DNA of 23,149 bases from Haplosporangium gracile (taxonomy: Eukaryota; Mortierellomycota; Mortierellomycetes; Mortierellales; Mortierellaceae), in contig JAAAUF010000673.1 of NCBI GenBank assembly GCA_015499985.1, forward strand, positions 1 through 23,149. The letters run 5' to 3'. Shown here in pieces: positions 1 through 10,514 of this stretch (its first letter is position 1; the number at the start of each line of letters is the position of its first letter). The position numbers were made by a program, and so were the translations under genes. The notes beneath the pieces were generated by a model. The model did no database searches, was not told the DNA's origin, and saw nothing but the letters and a program-made list of their open reading frames with translations.

Positions 1-566
1 TTTCGACTATGACATATCGACACTTTTTCGAACAACACCTACACTACCCAACATCAACATTCACACGACCCTTACGACTCTTTGGATTGCAGACTCGACG
101 ATCTTTCATAAACGCCAAAACGACACAACAAAACAGACAACATTCGAACAAATCAACAATAGAAATAGGGCAGGCACACGACGCCAACCATCGCCTTTCG
201 ACTTTGATAAGGCGCGACTTCACTGTCTTTTTTTTTTTTTTTTTCTGTCGCCCGATGTTTTCAACTTCGCAATACAGCAAAGCAAGGACCTTTCCAACAA
301 TGAACCCAGCAAACAGGAATACGCACATACTTTCTTGCCTCTCCTGGCTCCTCATTTTTGGTTCACATATTTTATTCAACGCCACTAACGTTGATCAACC
401 AATCAACACGCGTGTTGATCAAACTGCCTTGTCGTTCACAACCCTCTGATTTTGGGGAGATTTTGTTCATTTTAATACAAAATTTACAATTTTTCTGTGA
501 AGGAAATAAGGGGAAGGGGTATGTTGGCCTTCAGGAGCACGACCAAAACAATACAAAAAAAGACTA
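1..566. other. Flank downstream of the septation kinase gene
   Basis: This is the 3' side of the minus-strand kinase gene, plus the edge of whatever lies to the left. A frame at 9-449 on the plus strand is open, but it runs through a 17-T homopolymer (228-244) and resembles no family. I see no convincing exon or clear AATAAA signal. The AC-rich composition of 10-180 resembles a leader or spacer. A cluster of dyads at 390-422 is listed separately. Confidence 0.5.
390..422. repeat. 18-bp perfect palindrome with flanking GTTGATCAA repeats
   Basis: Bases 402-419 read ATCAACACGCGTGTTGAT, which equals its own reverse complement. The centre is ACGCGT (408-413), the core bound by the MBF/MCB cell-cycle factors of yeasts. 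GTTGATCAA occurs at 390-398 and again at 414-422, and 390-399 is itself a 10-bp palindrome. It lies beyond the 3' end of the kinase gene, so any regulatory role would more likely concern a gene off the left edge. The palindrome is direct observation; function is inference. Confidence 0.6.
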
Positions 567-3500
567 CTAATTCCATCCGCCCTTCTCCAGGGTGGCTCCA
601 GCACTGCGCCGAATAACCTTCCCGCCGCGCTTGAGTGCAGAAGCAGCAGCCGCCGAAGAAGCCATCGATGCCCCCGCCGCTGACGAAGGCCTCAAGGACT
701 CATCCATACCTCCAACAACAACGCTTCCAGAACGACGGCGTCCTGTAGGGTAATGGTGTGTGTTACTGCTGTTGCTGTTGCTGGTGTTGACCATGTTATT
801 CTGGTCGTGGTGGTCGTTGAGGTACCCACCGACACCAAGACCGTTGGCAGTCGAGCTTATCTTCGAGTTGCTGGACTTCTTTGGGATCCCTCCACCATAT
901 GTCGACCGGAAATGGTCGCCGACAGGAACATGGTACTGTTGCTGTTGGTTCTGCTGTTGCTGGATCTCGTTGAGGGCTTGGAGTGGATATCGGGACGATG
1001 CACCATAGGCTGGCGACGATTTGGTGGCTGTTGGAACAGGGAGGTGTTGCAGAGACTCTCGCTTCTCCTGATACGATGATCCCAATAAACCGTTGCTGTT
1101 ATTATTATTATGGCCGCCGCTGCTGTGTGTAATGGTTGTGTTTGGGGTGGCGTCACGGCTTGAGTTAGAAAATCGACCAAGCATGGTCCTGATCCCGACA
1201 TGGTGACTCTGTGAAGACTGTGTGCTTCCCAAAAGGTAACCAGAAGGCACATCCGGCACCTTGCTATTGTTATTGTTGCTGTTCCTTTGCTGCTGTTGGT
1301 GTTGGCTGCTACCGCTGCCATAATAACGCTGTTGCTGTTGTTGTTGGAACTCTTTCAACTGACGCTCCTCCTCCTCAATCAAGGCGGCGATCGATCCAAG
1401 AGACGAGGTTGAGGAGCTGTTATTCGAATGGGACGAGTACGATGAAGTCATAGCCGCAGAAGATCCCGAGGAGTGGTATCCGTTGTTGAATTGGGACCGC
1501 CCAGGGTGGTAATGAAGTGGCTGTTGTTGCTGCTGATGCTGTTGAGGGGAGCCAACTCGTCCAGTGAAGGAAGAAGGACTGAAGCTGATCGCTGATGGAG
1601 GTCTTGATACATCCTGTTGCTGCTGGCTCAAGGTCTGACTGATAGACGGGCTCCTGACGCGGCCGTATCTACCGCCTGCAACAAGCTTTCCAGCATCGAT
1701 GCTAGAACGAGGAGTCCTGACCACAGATGGAATCAGCAATGCCTCCAAGTCCTCCTCATTCATTTCTCCAATCTCTCGGTGGTCATCCTCGTCATCGACG
1801 GGATCACGACCCTCCTGAGAGTACTTGGACGATGCCGCGCTGCTTCGACCGCTCCTGTTGACGCTGCTGACTTTGTATTCCGACCGGACCGGGGGTGCAC
1901 TGGTCGAAAAAAGAGCGATCGAGCTTGGTCGTTGATGCCCACGTCCAAAGTTGTTGATGCTGCTGTGCACTTCTTCGTCCATCGGGTCAAAAGGTCCGCC
2001 AGGAAGATACTCCCGTCCACGATACGCGCGACCAGCTGATCCAGATTTTCCGTCCACCATTGCTATGGGAACAGGGAGCGTCTTGGGAGGGGTCACGGGA
2101 GGCTGAGCGCGTTGGCGCTGCTGAGAGCTGTTAGAGAAACCGCTGGAAAGGGATGACTTGTTAGAGTCGGGGGTTCCTGGCTGAGTACATGCGCCATCGT
2201 TTAGCGCCATGTTTGATGGGCTCGATGTGAATGAGGTTGGGGGTGTTGGCAAAGGATGCTCAAAAGACGAAGACTGAGCGCCAGGAACTGCCGTAGGTGC
2301 AACTGAACTCTTCTTGCTAAAAGAGAATCGTCTGGGTCTGGTGATCAGGTTGCGCAAGCCCGACAAGGTAGGTGAAGTCGGGCTATTGTCCGATTGACGG
2401 CTTGAAGGGCGAGGAGATTGCGCAGAACCTTGACCTTGTCCTTGCATGCCAATGTCGATTGAGTGAGGATATCCATCAGGAGACATGGCCCTATAAGCTG
2501 AACCAGAGGCTAAAGGTGGGGGCGGTGGTGAAGACATCATCCTACGCTGCTCTGCTCTTTCTGCTGCAGAGTCTCGCTTGGAGAAAAAGCCGGGTGGAGG
2601 CGTAGGGGCTGCCTGGGATGGTGTCACTGACCGCGAGCGATCCTCCAAAGTGATCTGGGATGCTCTGGAGTTAGGCCGGCTGCTTCCTGGGGGTTTTCCA
2701 TTTGAGAGTAGCTTCAGATTGGGAAATGACTGGGCTGGTATGGGTGACTGAAAGTACGAAAGATGAGGTCCAGGGAAGCAAGTATCTCCAACATAGAACT
2801 GGCACTTTCTATGGAACACCATGCTGCAGTCTAAGCAAATCATTTGGAAATTAAGATAATTATGCGTAAGATTTTTGTGAAGCATGTTCGTACTTGATAT
2901 GTCCTTAGTGTTACTTGCATGCATACCTTGACAGATAACTGCTTGCTTCTTGACGTAGTCGTGGCAGAGTCTGCATTCGACCGCTATCAGACAGAAATAA
3001 AAACATCGAGTTAATATCGGTGGTTCACAAGATGTCTGAAAATGCTACAACAATAACAGTGAAAAGTATCACTTACGTTTGGCGAAGGAACTCTTGACAA
3101 AGCTGTGTTGGCTCGGAGCTTTGCCACCCTTTTGAAATTCTGGATGACGATCGGCGGGGGTCGTGGGAGCAGGAACGGTTGATGAAGAGTAATATCCACT
3201 GGCACTATCGACACTGCCGCGACGAATATTTCTTCCGGTGCCATTCATACCTGTAGTCGATGCTGCTGGCGGCGGAGCACCAGATGAAAGTCCAAGTGGA
3301 GTCGATGCCCTCTTTGCTGCTGCTCCTCCCTCTAGTGCTGCGGTGATGAGGAGTTTCTCTTTAGGCTCCATTGACTTTCTCTTCATGTAAGGCAAACTGT
3401 CCATTGGCTTGAGCTCCTACAGTCAACGATAATTATAGAGGACATTAGTGTCATGTATCAGAAGCAATACATCTGATTATAACATAGCCAAGAAGTGATC

Positions 3501-6500
3501 TTACTCGCGAAGTGAAGTTGCGCTTGATCCAAATGTGACGACCCAGGGCACCGGCGCTTGGTCTTAAACTAGGATCCTTCTGGAAACATTGGCACAAAAA
3601 GTCTAAAAGATCCATTGACAGGTTGGTTGGTAGTGGTGGTCGTTCGTCCTCTACAATCCTGAAAAGCGTCGTCAAGGGGAGCAGTTCTGCGTATGGTGGC
3701 TGTCCTGTGAGCATCTCAATAACAGTGCATCCCAACGACCAGATATCGCTTGCTGGTGACGCCCCCTTCAGCTCAATCACCTCAGGCGCCACTAAAATTG
3801 TAAAAAAGTGAAAAAAAGATAGGAATTAGCACTAACTTTGACATTTCGGATGCGTCCTGCGATCCTTTGCATGTCATAAAACGAGTACGTACTCCAGTTA
3901 GGTGTGCCTGCGACGGCTCCGAAATCAGACTCTTTAACCTTCAGGTTCAGGGAGACACCAAAATCGGACAGCTTGACATTTCCATTCTTTGTGGTCAAGA
4001 TGTTGGCTGCCTTCAAGTCACAATGAACAACCTAAATCATGAGAGAAATCGTCATGGTTAGCGTATATGACCTGCATTAAAAGGGGAGAGGAAAGACCAG
4101 AAGCGGAGCAAATGGAGAACAGTACCTCTTTACCGTGTAGGTAGACAAGACCTTCCAGAATCTTAACCACATACGCCACGACAAGCTTCTCGGGGAAAGT
4201 TCCAAACGATTTCAGTGTCGTCAAAAGCGATCCATTTTCGACGAACTCCAGAATGATGTTGAGGTATCCAGAACTCCTAATAAACCCCTCGTACTTCACA
4301 ATTGATGGGTGTGTCAACGACTTTAGCAAATCAACCTCCTGCATAAGGATGTCCTTCTCAGTGTCCTTCAAGCCGTCGATTTTGATTCGTTTGACCGCCA
4401 CCATCTGTCCTGTAACCAAATTCAGCGCTCTAATATATAACAAATGCGAACATTAGAAATGACTTCGTTGATGATGGACATGCACCGAAGTAACATCAAC
4501 AAAGCAGAAACTTGTAAACTCACTTGTAAACAGAGCCGAACTGGCCGCGCCCAATACAGTTTCCAAGTTGCTAAAGACAAAAATTAGAGCATAATAGTTA
4601 TAAGCATCACTGAAGACAGACTTTTTTACCATATCTGTTACGAAGTAGAGCATTTGCAGATTACTTACGAAAGTTGCGACCAAAAGATCGCACTCCCAGA
4701 GTTCCAGCTTCTCTCGGAGAGGTTCCACGCTATTGGCGCTCTTGCGGAGACCCTGGACAGGGGTTGTTGATCTGGACGTTGTCGGTGTACCCACTGACGA
4801 CAAAGGATTTCCGTCCACAGTCTTTTCAGAAGAGGTCCGACCATGATGCTTGGCGAAAGAAAGCGAGATGACTTGTCCGGGACTGGTCAACGTAGATATG
4901 GCGTTGTAGGAGGCTGATTGAGCCAGAATACCAGGACTTCCAGGGCTATACCCTTCACGGAATCCAGTGATGCCCATCACAGCATTGGCGGCCTGAGGAT
5001 CCAACGATATGCTCTTCTTCTTCCTCCTTGTCATATCTAGTGCAGATGACCGACCTTCAGCAGTCAAAAGTGGGCCTGATGCAGACTTGGGCAAGGAAGC
5101 TGGTGGATCGAAGGGTGACGGAGTAATCCGGCCAAAGACAAGGTCACGCTGCTCCCGCCTTGTCTCTGCATCCAACTCGCTCTGATTCAAATCGTCGCTT
5201 CCAAAGCTCATGTCCTCGACGCCCGCTACAATGTCGTTCAGACTGGGATGCCGTGATACCTTTTCGCGAATGGAAGGAGGTGTACCGCGACGAGGAGTAG
5301 GGGTACTTTGGTGCCGATCCCTGGTCTTCAGAGCGTTTGACTCGAGAATGTCGTATCCGTTGGCAAAGCGGATGCTCTCCTCTTCCAGTTTCCGCACCTG
5401 AGCGGCGTAGTAAGAAGATGATGAAGGACGAATCGAAGCGGTGGTCCCTGCTGTGCTTGGAGTATGGGCAGTCTTTGACCGCACCCGTGAGAGAACTGGT
5501 GCTCCTGTCTTGCCACCGACTTTAAGAATGTCTGCTGGTGTTGATCCTGCAGTGACGATTGGGCTTGGTCCTGGCCGTTTGTCCTTGACAATCATCCTGG
5601 GGACACCTCCTACAACTCGCTCCAGAGTCAAAATTGTCGAAACCACCTATGCGAGGTCAGACAAAAGTCGAATGAATATCAATATTGTAACTTCCTTGAC
5701 AAAGTCGCATCGGCGCGCAACTAACGGCCAGTTCAATGCATTGCATACTTGGGTCATGTCCTTGCCCTCGTAAAGATCCACCGTTTGGAAGAGATCCGAG
5801 CTCTGGACACCAAGCTGTGTAAAAATAAAACAAGCAATGAGGCGTAGTTAGGGGTGCTTGTTCTTCAACCGTTTCTACTTTAAATGATGCACTAAACTGA
5901 ACCGTCGTTACCTGTCTGGCCGCGTTAAGAAAGTTGCTAATGTTCTCCATCTAAAAACGGGTATTGGTTTATCGGGAAGTTAGCTTTGCTGTGTCTCCTA
6001 TAACTGTATGGTATGTTACAGAGCATGCAGCCCATGCAGTGCGCGAGTCCAACGTCCACACAATCGCTTCCCGCTCAACCGCAGACTCTCGAGAAATTCA
6101 GCAAAAAAGCGTACCACATCAAAATCATACACACACGTCAACATCCAAAACACGCACTAACAGGTCCAAGGGTTCAGGAGATCGTCCGGCTATGATGTGC
6201 TCATTGTCCTGTCATAAAGATCCCCTTTTTTCCCAATTCATCCGTATTTCTGTTCTGCATAGTTACCTTGACAAACGGCAAGTTTTTTAGACTGATTTGC
6301 TCCACTGTGCCTGGACGCAACCGATTCGCCAGTCTAATGGCCGAACAAACAAAGTGAAACCATACAACGAAAAGACATAAGCAGGATGGTGAGTAAGGTG
6401 AGAAAGTAGATGTGCAGAATGAAGGTACACAGCATGCATGAGTAAGAAAAGTAGCGTGAAAGAGCGAGAATGGAAGTGATAGTGGGTTCAGTCAACAGAA

Positions 6501-7892
6501 GAAACAAGAAACCCTCAAGAAAGGGGCTGGATGACGAGACAGGATTCGGAGGAATAATGCAAGAAAACGACAAGGTAAAAGAAAATAGGTAGGCTGGGCA
6601 AGACAAGTCAAGAAAGAGACAAAAACAAAGTACAACCAAACCACCTACCGACAGAGAATAACACCGTCTTTGAGGGATTCGTGTAAGTCGGATGATGGCA
6701 ACGGCTTACCAACCGTCCGTTCGATAAAGTCCTGTGCGGCCTTGAAACGATCCTGCAGTTGTCGCTCTCGAAGCCGTTTTCCCACCACGTCTACAGCTGA
6801 AACAACTCCAAGGGGAGAAGTGTCTGGGGCTGCTCCCTGTGAGCCCTGGACACTAGATGCTGCTGTAGAAGCTGTTGTGGATGCTACACTTGAGTTGGAT
6901 GTTGACAGTGACGAATTGGCGGATGTAGTGGTAGGTTTGGTCGAGTATCGAGGTAATGGTGGTGGAGGGGGAGATGAGACTGTCAAGGGCTGAACAGGTG
7001 ACTGAGTCGATACCCTGCTCGGGTACACGGAGGGCACTGATGCAGTATGAGAATGCGTCCGTGGTGGAAGGGGCGACGGTGACTTTGCCAAGGTGTTGAC
7101 GCTGTTGGAACTTCCTGTTGAAGACCTATCCCGAACCATTGGCTTGCCATAAGAAGGTCTTTCGGGCGGACTTGTATCGGCGCTTGTCGCTGCCCTTGTC
7201 CTGGTCCCGCCTGCCGGACTGTATGATGTTCCTCCAGTGCCGCCACTACTCCTGTAAGCGCTTGGATTGGGCGACGGTGTTGCTCGAGTCCTGTTGCTGG
7301 TGCTGTTAGGTTCGTTCAAGTAAGATTTGGAGCCATTGTCTGTCGAAGCAAGGGTTGCGACACCACTACTGTTACTTCCGCTACTGCTGTTCTCTCTGCT
7401 TTCTCTGTAGGCACGCCGTTGAGCGTCCAGAAGGTTATCAGGGGCTGAGACACCAGCAATGGAGGCCGAGGATGCTGAGCTCGGGCCAAGGAGTGAGTCT
7501 CGGTTTAGAAACGGGTTTGAACCGGATCGCAGACGGGTGACAGGGGTGCCAGGACCAAGGCCCGAGCTGGGTCGAAGCGCGGCGGGGTCTGGTCGTGACT
7601 GCTGCAGTGATGAGGCCGGAGAATAAGGTAGGCGGGCGCTGTCGGTGTCGGTACAGTACCTGGCGGTGGGCTGGAGGGACGAGGCGAAGGTCCTGTGAGA
7701 GAGTGAGGAGAGTGCGGTCGTGTTATTGTGGGTCATTGTGGAGGCAGATGGTAAGGCTATTGCTGGTTGGTGGTGTTGATGTTGTGGTTGGGCGAGATGT
7801 TGCCGCGTGGAGGGGGAGGATGTCGAGGAGTTCCTGTCCTGTAGGATGGCACTGCTCCTGCTCCTGTGGCGAGTCTGTATTATGTCTGTCAT
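567..7892 (-). CDS. Cdc7/SepH-like septation protein kinase with N-terminal CH domain and C1 zinc finger
   Basis: Exons (minus strand): 7892-6649, 6333-6267, 5950-5912, 5814-5749, 5646-4669, 4570-4524, 4429-4126, 4031-3893, 3791-3505, 3416-3077, 2983-2927, 2830-567. The sum is 5832 nt, giving 1943 residues. The start at 7892 is the first in-frame ATG and has G at -3. Residues 1-368 are Ser/Thr/Pro-rich and disordered. A CH domain spans about 376-485 (LKDGVILCR, LANRLRPG, VDLYEGKDMTQ). The kinase domain spans about 799-1052: glycine loop GRGQFGSV at 805-812, Lys827 in VAVK, probable alpha-C Glu845, HCDLKAAN at 918-925, DFG at 938-940, GTPNWMAPE at 957-965 and SDIWSLGC. The activation and P+1 region is of the Cdc7/SepH/Cdc15 (STE11-like) type that drives the septation initiation network at the spindle pole body. 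A C1 finger covers 1161-1207 (H-x12-C-x2-C-x10-C-x2-C-x4-H-x2-C-x7-C). The remaining ~735 residues are Ser/Pro-rich with several poly-Q runs and basic RRFS and RRRS sites. Kinase family is confident; the role in septation is inferred from the family. Fusion of CH and C1 to this kinase is unusual as far as I know. Confidence 0.88.
1262..1552 (-). repeat. CAG/CAA repeats encoding poly-Q tracts
   Basis: The last exon of the kinase gene carries interrupted CAA/CAG runs, seen as TTG/CTG on the plus strand. They encode glutamine stretches around residues 1617-1715; further runs lie near 760-785 and 930-965. Codon mixing limits slippage. These tracts sit in the disordered tail, which may act in self-association. 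That role is inference. Confidence 0.7.
2831..2926 (-). other. Stop-free 96-nt intron (intron 11) inside the C1 zinc finger
   Basis: The donor is GTATGC at 2926-2921 and the acceptor TTGCTTAG ends at 2831. Removal joins ATC TGT CAA G to AC TGC AGC ATG, producing C-Q-D-C and exact C1-like spacing. The intron length is a multiple of three and it has no stop in the reading frame, so retention would insert 32 residues. Its last codons together with the next exon would read I-C-L-D-C, re-creating a CxxC pair. Confidence 0.7.
5951..6648 (-). other. Two long introns (315 and 316 bp) splitting the CH domain
   Basis: Intron 1 is 6648-6334 (donor GTAGGT, acceptor TTAG) and intron 2 is 6266-5951 (donor GTAACT, acceptor TTTTTAG). 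Between them lies a 67-nt exon encoding the CH core LANRLRPGTVEQISLKNLPF. The nine other introns of the gene are 88-102 bp. The two long introns are not obviously similar to each other. Nothing coding is recognised in them. Confidence 0.75.
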
Positions 7893-8273
7893 AGCGACCG
7901 CAGGAGGAGAGTTGTCGTTGTTGTCGTGAGCGAGTGAGTGAGTGAAGGAAAGAATGAATGAATGAATGATTATGCGAGTATGGTATGGTATGAAAATATG
8001 ATAATGAAAGAAGGGATAAAGTAAAAATATGCGTGAAGTGTGAGTGATTAGCGAAAAAGGGGGTAAAATAAAAAAAAAGATTGAATGAGAATGAGAAAAG
8101 AGAGAGAAGAAAGGAACAAGGTGGTGAAAACCCAAGGGCTAGTCTGTCAGTGATCAGTCAAGGGAAAAACGAGAAGGGGGAGGGCAGGGAGAAGGACACC
8201 GCAGAGAAGGCTTGTCTGACTGACAGTGTGCCATTAGGTATGGACAAAGAAGCTGTTTCTTTCTTTCTTTTTA

Positions 8274-8289
8274 TTATGCCATGGCATAA
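8274..8289. promoter_or_regulatory. 16-bp perfect palindrome upstream of the kinase gene
   Basis: TTATGCCATGGCATAA is fully self-complementary, with no spacer. It lies about 380 bases upstream of the kinase start codon, in the divergent region shared with the WOPR gene. A dimeric DNA-binding factor is a reasonable reader; none can be named. Confidence 0.5.
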
Positions 8290-8502
8290 GAGGATGGGCT
8301 AAGGTGCCACTCTGATACACTCACTTTCCTGCCCCTTTAACTTTTTTTTCAGTTGTACTTTTGCTGAGTGACGAGTGCTGAGTAAGAGAGACCAAGAAAG
8401 TTCAAACTCGACTTCCGTCTCGGTCAAGGTCAAGGCATACTTTGAATCGATGAGCATCAACTATCCGAAAAAGAAACGGCAAAAAGAGAGAGCGAGAGTG
8501 AG

Positions 8503-8505
<3 letters not shown>

Positions 8506-8537
<32 letters not shown>
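8506..8537 (+). repeat. (GA)16 microsatellite
   Basis: A pure 32-bp GA run inside a longer purine-rich stretch that starts near 8470. A second, shorter GA run (8872-8889) lies 340 bases away. The overlapping frames in this stretch are only repeat translation (RERER or SLSLS) and are not genes. Confidence 0.9.
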
Positions 8538-8538
<1 letters not shown>

Positions 8539-8599
8539 CGTCACACGCAATTACATGCAGGAATAGGAGGACAGGACAAGGGTGAAAGAGAAGAACGGC

Positions 8600-10510
8600 C
8601 TCAATTGCGTGTATGTTTGATTGCATAGACAGATGGATGCGATGTGATGGGGACGGATGGGGTTATTGCACTGTAGTGTTGCAAAAGTGCGTTGTGTTTA
8701 TGTGTATGTGGGGTGAGCTAAAAAGAACGTGCGCAGAAGTGCATCTTTTCCCTTCCTATCTCATCCCTCCCTCGCTCTCCTCTCTCTCTCTTCTTTGCAA
8801 TTGTACCATTGGGGAAAAGAGGGGAAAGGGGAGATGACAACATGAAATAAAAAATAACAAAATCAGAGAGCGAGAGAGAGAGAGAGAGGAGCATTGATCG
8901 ATCTGTTTCGTACCATCAATGTAGACTACCCATGGGTGCATCCGCTCATCCAAATCTTTTCGCCGTTGGACATTCACATTAATATTTCTGACCGACAACA
9001 CAATGCTCACAGTCTCGACATCCGCATTTCATTACCAGGACACATCCAACACTCCAATCTTGCAAGAATAACTAAAACAGAAATATAACAATTCTCACAT
9101 GTGCCAACCGCAATCATAACAACAACAGCCAAATGCATAAATCTCCAAAGGGAATAACAAGAACTCGATTGTGTGAGCGGAACGATCCAAATCTTGCAAA
9201 AAGAACAAAGAAAGACGAAAAAAAAAGGATAGAAAGAAGAGAACACGCAACTAACACCTTCTCTCTCTGAATGGGACATGGCACCTTCTTTTCTCCCTTG
9301 CCCACATCTTCCATACCCTTTGTTTTCCTGTCTTTTTTGTGCCCTCCCCTTTTTTGGCCCATTCCGATTTGGGACTTAATCATGTCGTCGTAGTTTCGTT
9401 TGGCCGGGTAGTCCAAAACAATAGCTCACTTTACTTCCTTTCCTCTTGTCTTCCTTGATCCCTGTTTTATTCCCAGGACGAAAAGAAAGTGCATCTCATC
9501 TCACTGAGATCCGTTTAGCACGCTAGCGAAACACACATGAATTTCTATCCAGACTTATGGTCCCCTTCTCTTGTCCCCTTTTCAGTTCTCCTTCATAGAG
9601 TCGTAAAGCTTAGGTTCTTTAAGCCACCCTCTCTCTTGTACAATTGACATGCTCTGTTTTTGAGATTATGTTAAATGGTGGCAATCAAGCATGATAAATC
9701 ATAAAAGTGCAACATTCGAGAGATAGAGAACTGAAAATGAGACACAAAAACAACATTCCGCCTTAACGAAAATGAAACACTCTCCAAAAAAAAATTGCCT
9801 GAGGAAAAAATAAGTATATTGCGTTCTGGTCCATGACGCACCCCCTTCCTGCGGACCTCGCTTGCCACGCACCTATTTTTTTTTTTGAACCTTTGCAGCC
9901 ACGCGGTCATCTTCAAGAACCCCCTTTTCCCTCCCTTCCCTACCTTTTCCTTTCCCTTCCCTTCCATCGTTCATTCCTTTTTCATCATTTGCTTCTGTTT
10001 TGTTTTGGACCAAGATGAACTATGAAGTCTTTCAGTCGAGTAGCACAAATAAAAAAGTTGCAATCATATTCATTCATATCCTAAATTATAGCGAAGTAGC
10101 CTGGAATGACCCTCTATCTATTTTCTATTAAGCGGCTCTCTTTCAACCCTTGAATACCCTATGTTCTGTGCTGCGGTCAATCATAATATTTTTAGCGCGT
10201 TTTCAGTTTGCTACCTCGGGTTGGGGGTAGTTTCATCGCCATTTGATCAGTTGAAATAACAACTTTAGTTTCAGCATGGCAATCTTCATCACCGTGGGTT
10301 GGTGATCTTCATCAGCGTAAATTGCTAATCAATGACAATCTAAAGAGTAAAAGTCTGACATTACGACACGCACGACCTATCACCCAATAAAATGCGACTC
10401 TTCCTTATTTCACTGGTCCTCTCTGGCGATACATTGGATCATTAGGCAAAAGCGAGGCGCCAAGATAACACGGAAAATACCCGTCGCGTATCAACTCTTC
10501 CATAGTTCTT
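8600..10510. other. Intergenic stretch, no recognised gene
   Basis: I found no tRNA, rRNA or conserved coding segment. A GA run sits at 8872-8889. Purine-biased minus-strand frames at 8756-9010 and 9114-9416 give Lys-rich then Phe/Leu-rich peptides, lack a good ATG and match no family. A 38-codon frame starts at ATG 10015 with a good context (AAGATGA) and stops at 10129-10131; it is too short to judge. An imperfect direct repeat with a hairpin is at 10282-10318. Confidence 0.5.
10282..10318. repeat. 14-bp imperfect direct repeat with a short hairpin
   Basis: ATCTTCATCACCGT (10282-10295) recurs as ATCTTCATCAGCGT (10305-10318), 23 bases apart. The spacer contributes to an inverted pair, ATCACC (10288-10293) and GGTGAT (10301-10306). 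It could be two half-sites or chance. Confidence 0.5.
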
Positions 10511-10514
10511 TTAA

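Larger units (their letters stand above)
7893..8600 (-). promoter_or_regulatory. 5' leader and proximal promoter of the kinase gene
   Basis: Read on the minus strand, the 240 bases before the start are strongly pyrimidine-rich with TCAC and ATTC tetranucleotide runs, typical of a fungal leader. The frame stays open upstream to 8135 but contains no ATG, which supports 7892 as start. The region also contains the 16-bp palindrome at 8274-8289 and a GA run at 8506-8537. The transcription start cannot be placed by eye. Confidence 0.45.

Noticed and set aside
9..449. 146-codon plus-strand frame at the left edge
   Set aside because: It runs through a T homopolymer coded as a Phe run, has no family resemblance and shows leader-like AC composition.
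753..2605. Several open frames on the plus strand and in other minus frames over the kinase gene's last exon
   Set aside because: They are shadows of the repetitive CAG/Ser-rich coding exon; only the minus frame in phase with the C1 finger is continuous with the other exons.
9114..9416. Lys-rich minus-strand frame (about 100 codons)
   Set aside because: It starts without ATG, shifts from Lys-rich to Phe/Leu-rich following strand purine bias, and shows no family signal.
10015..10131. 38-codon frame with a good start context, with a DPL-IFY segment resembling one at 10542-10559
   Set aside because: Too short, no splice partner, and the similarity is only a few residues.
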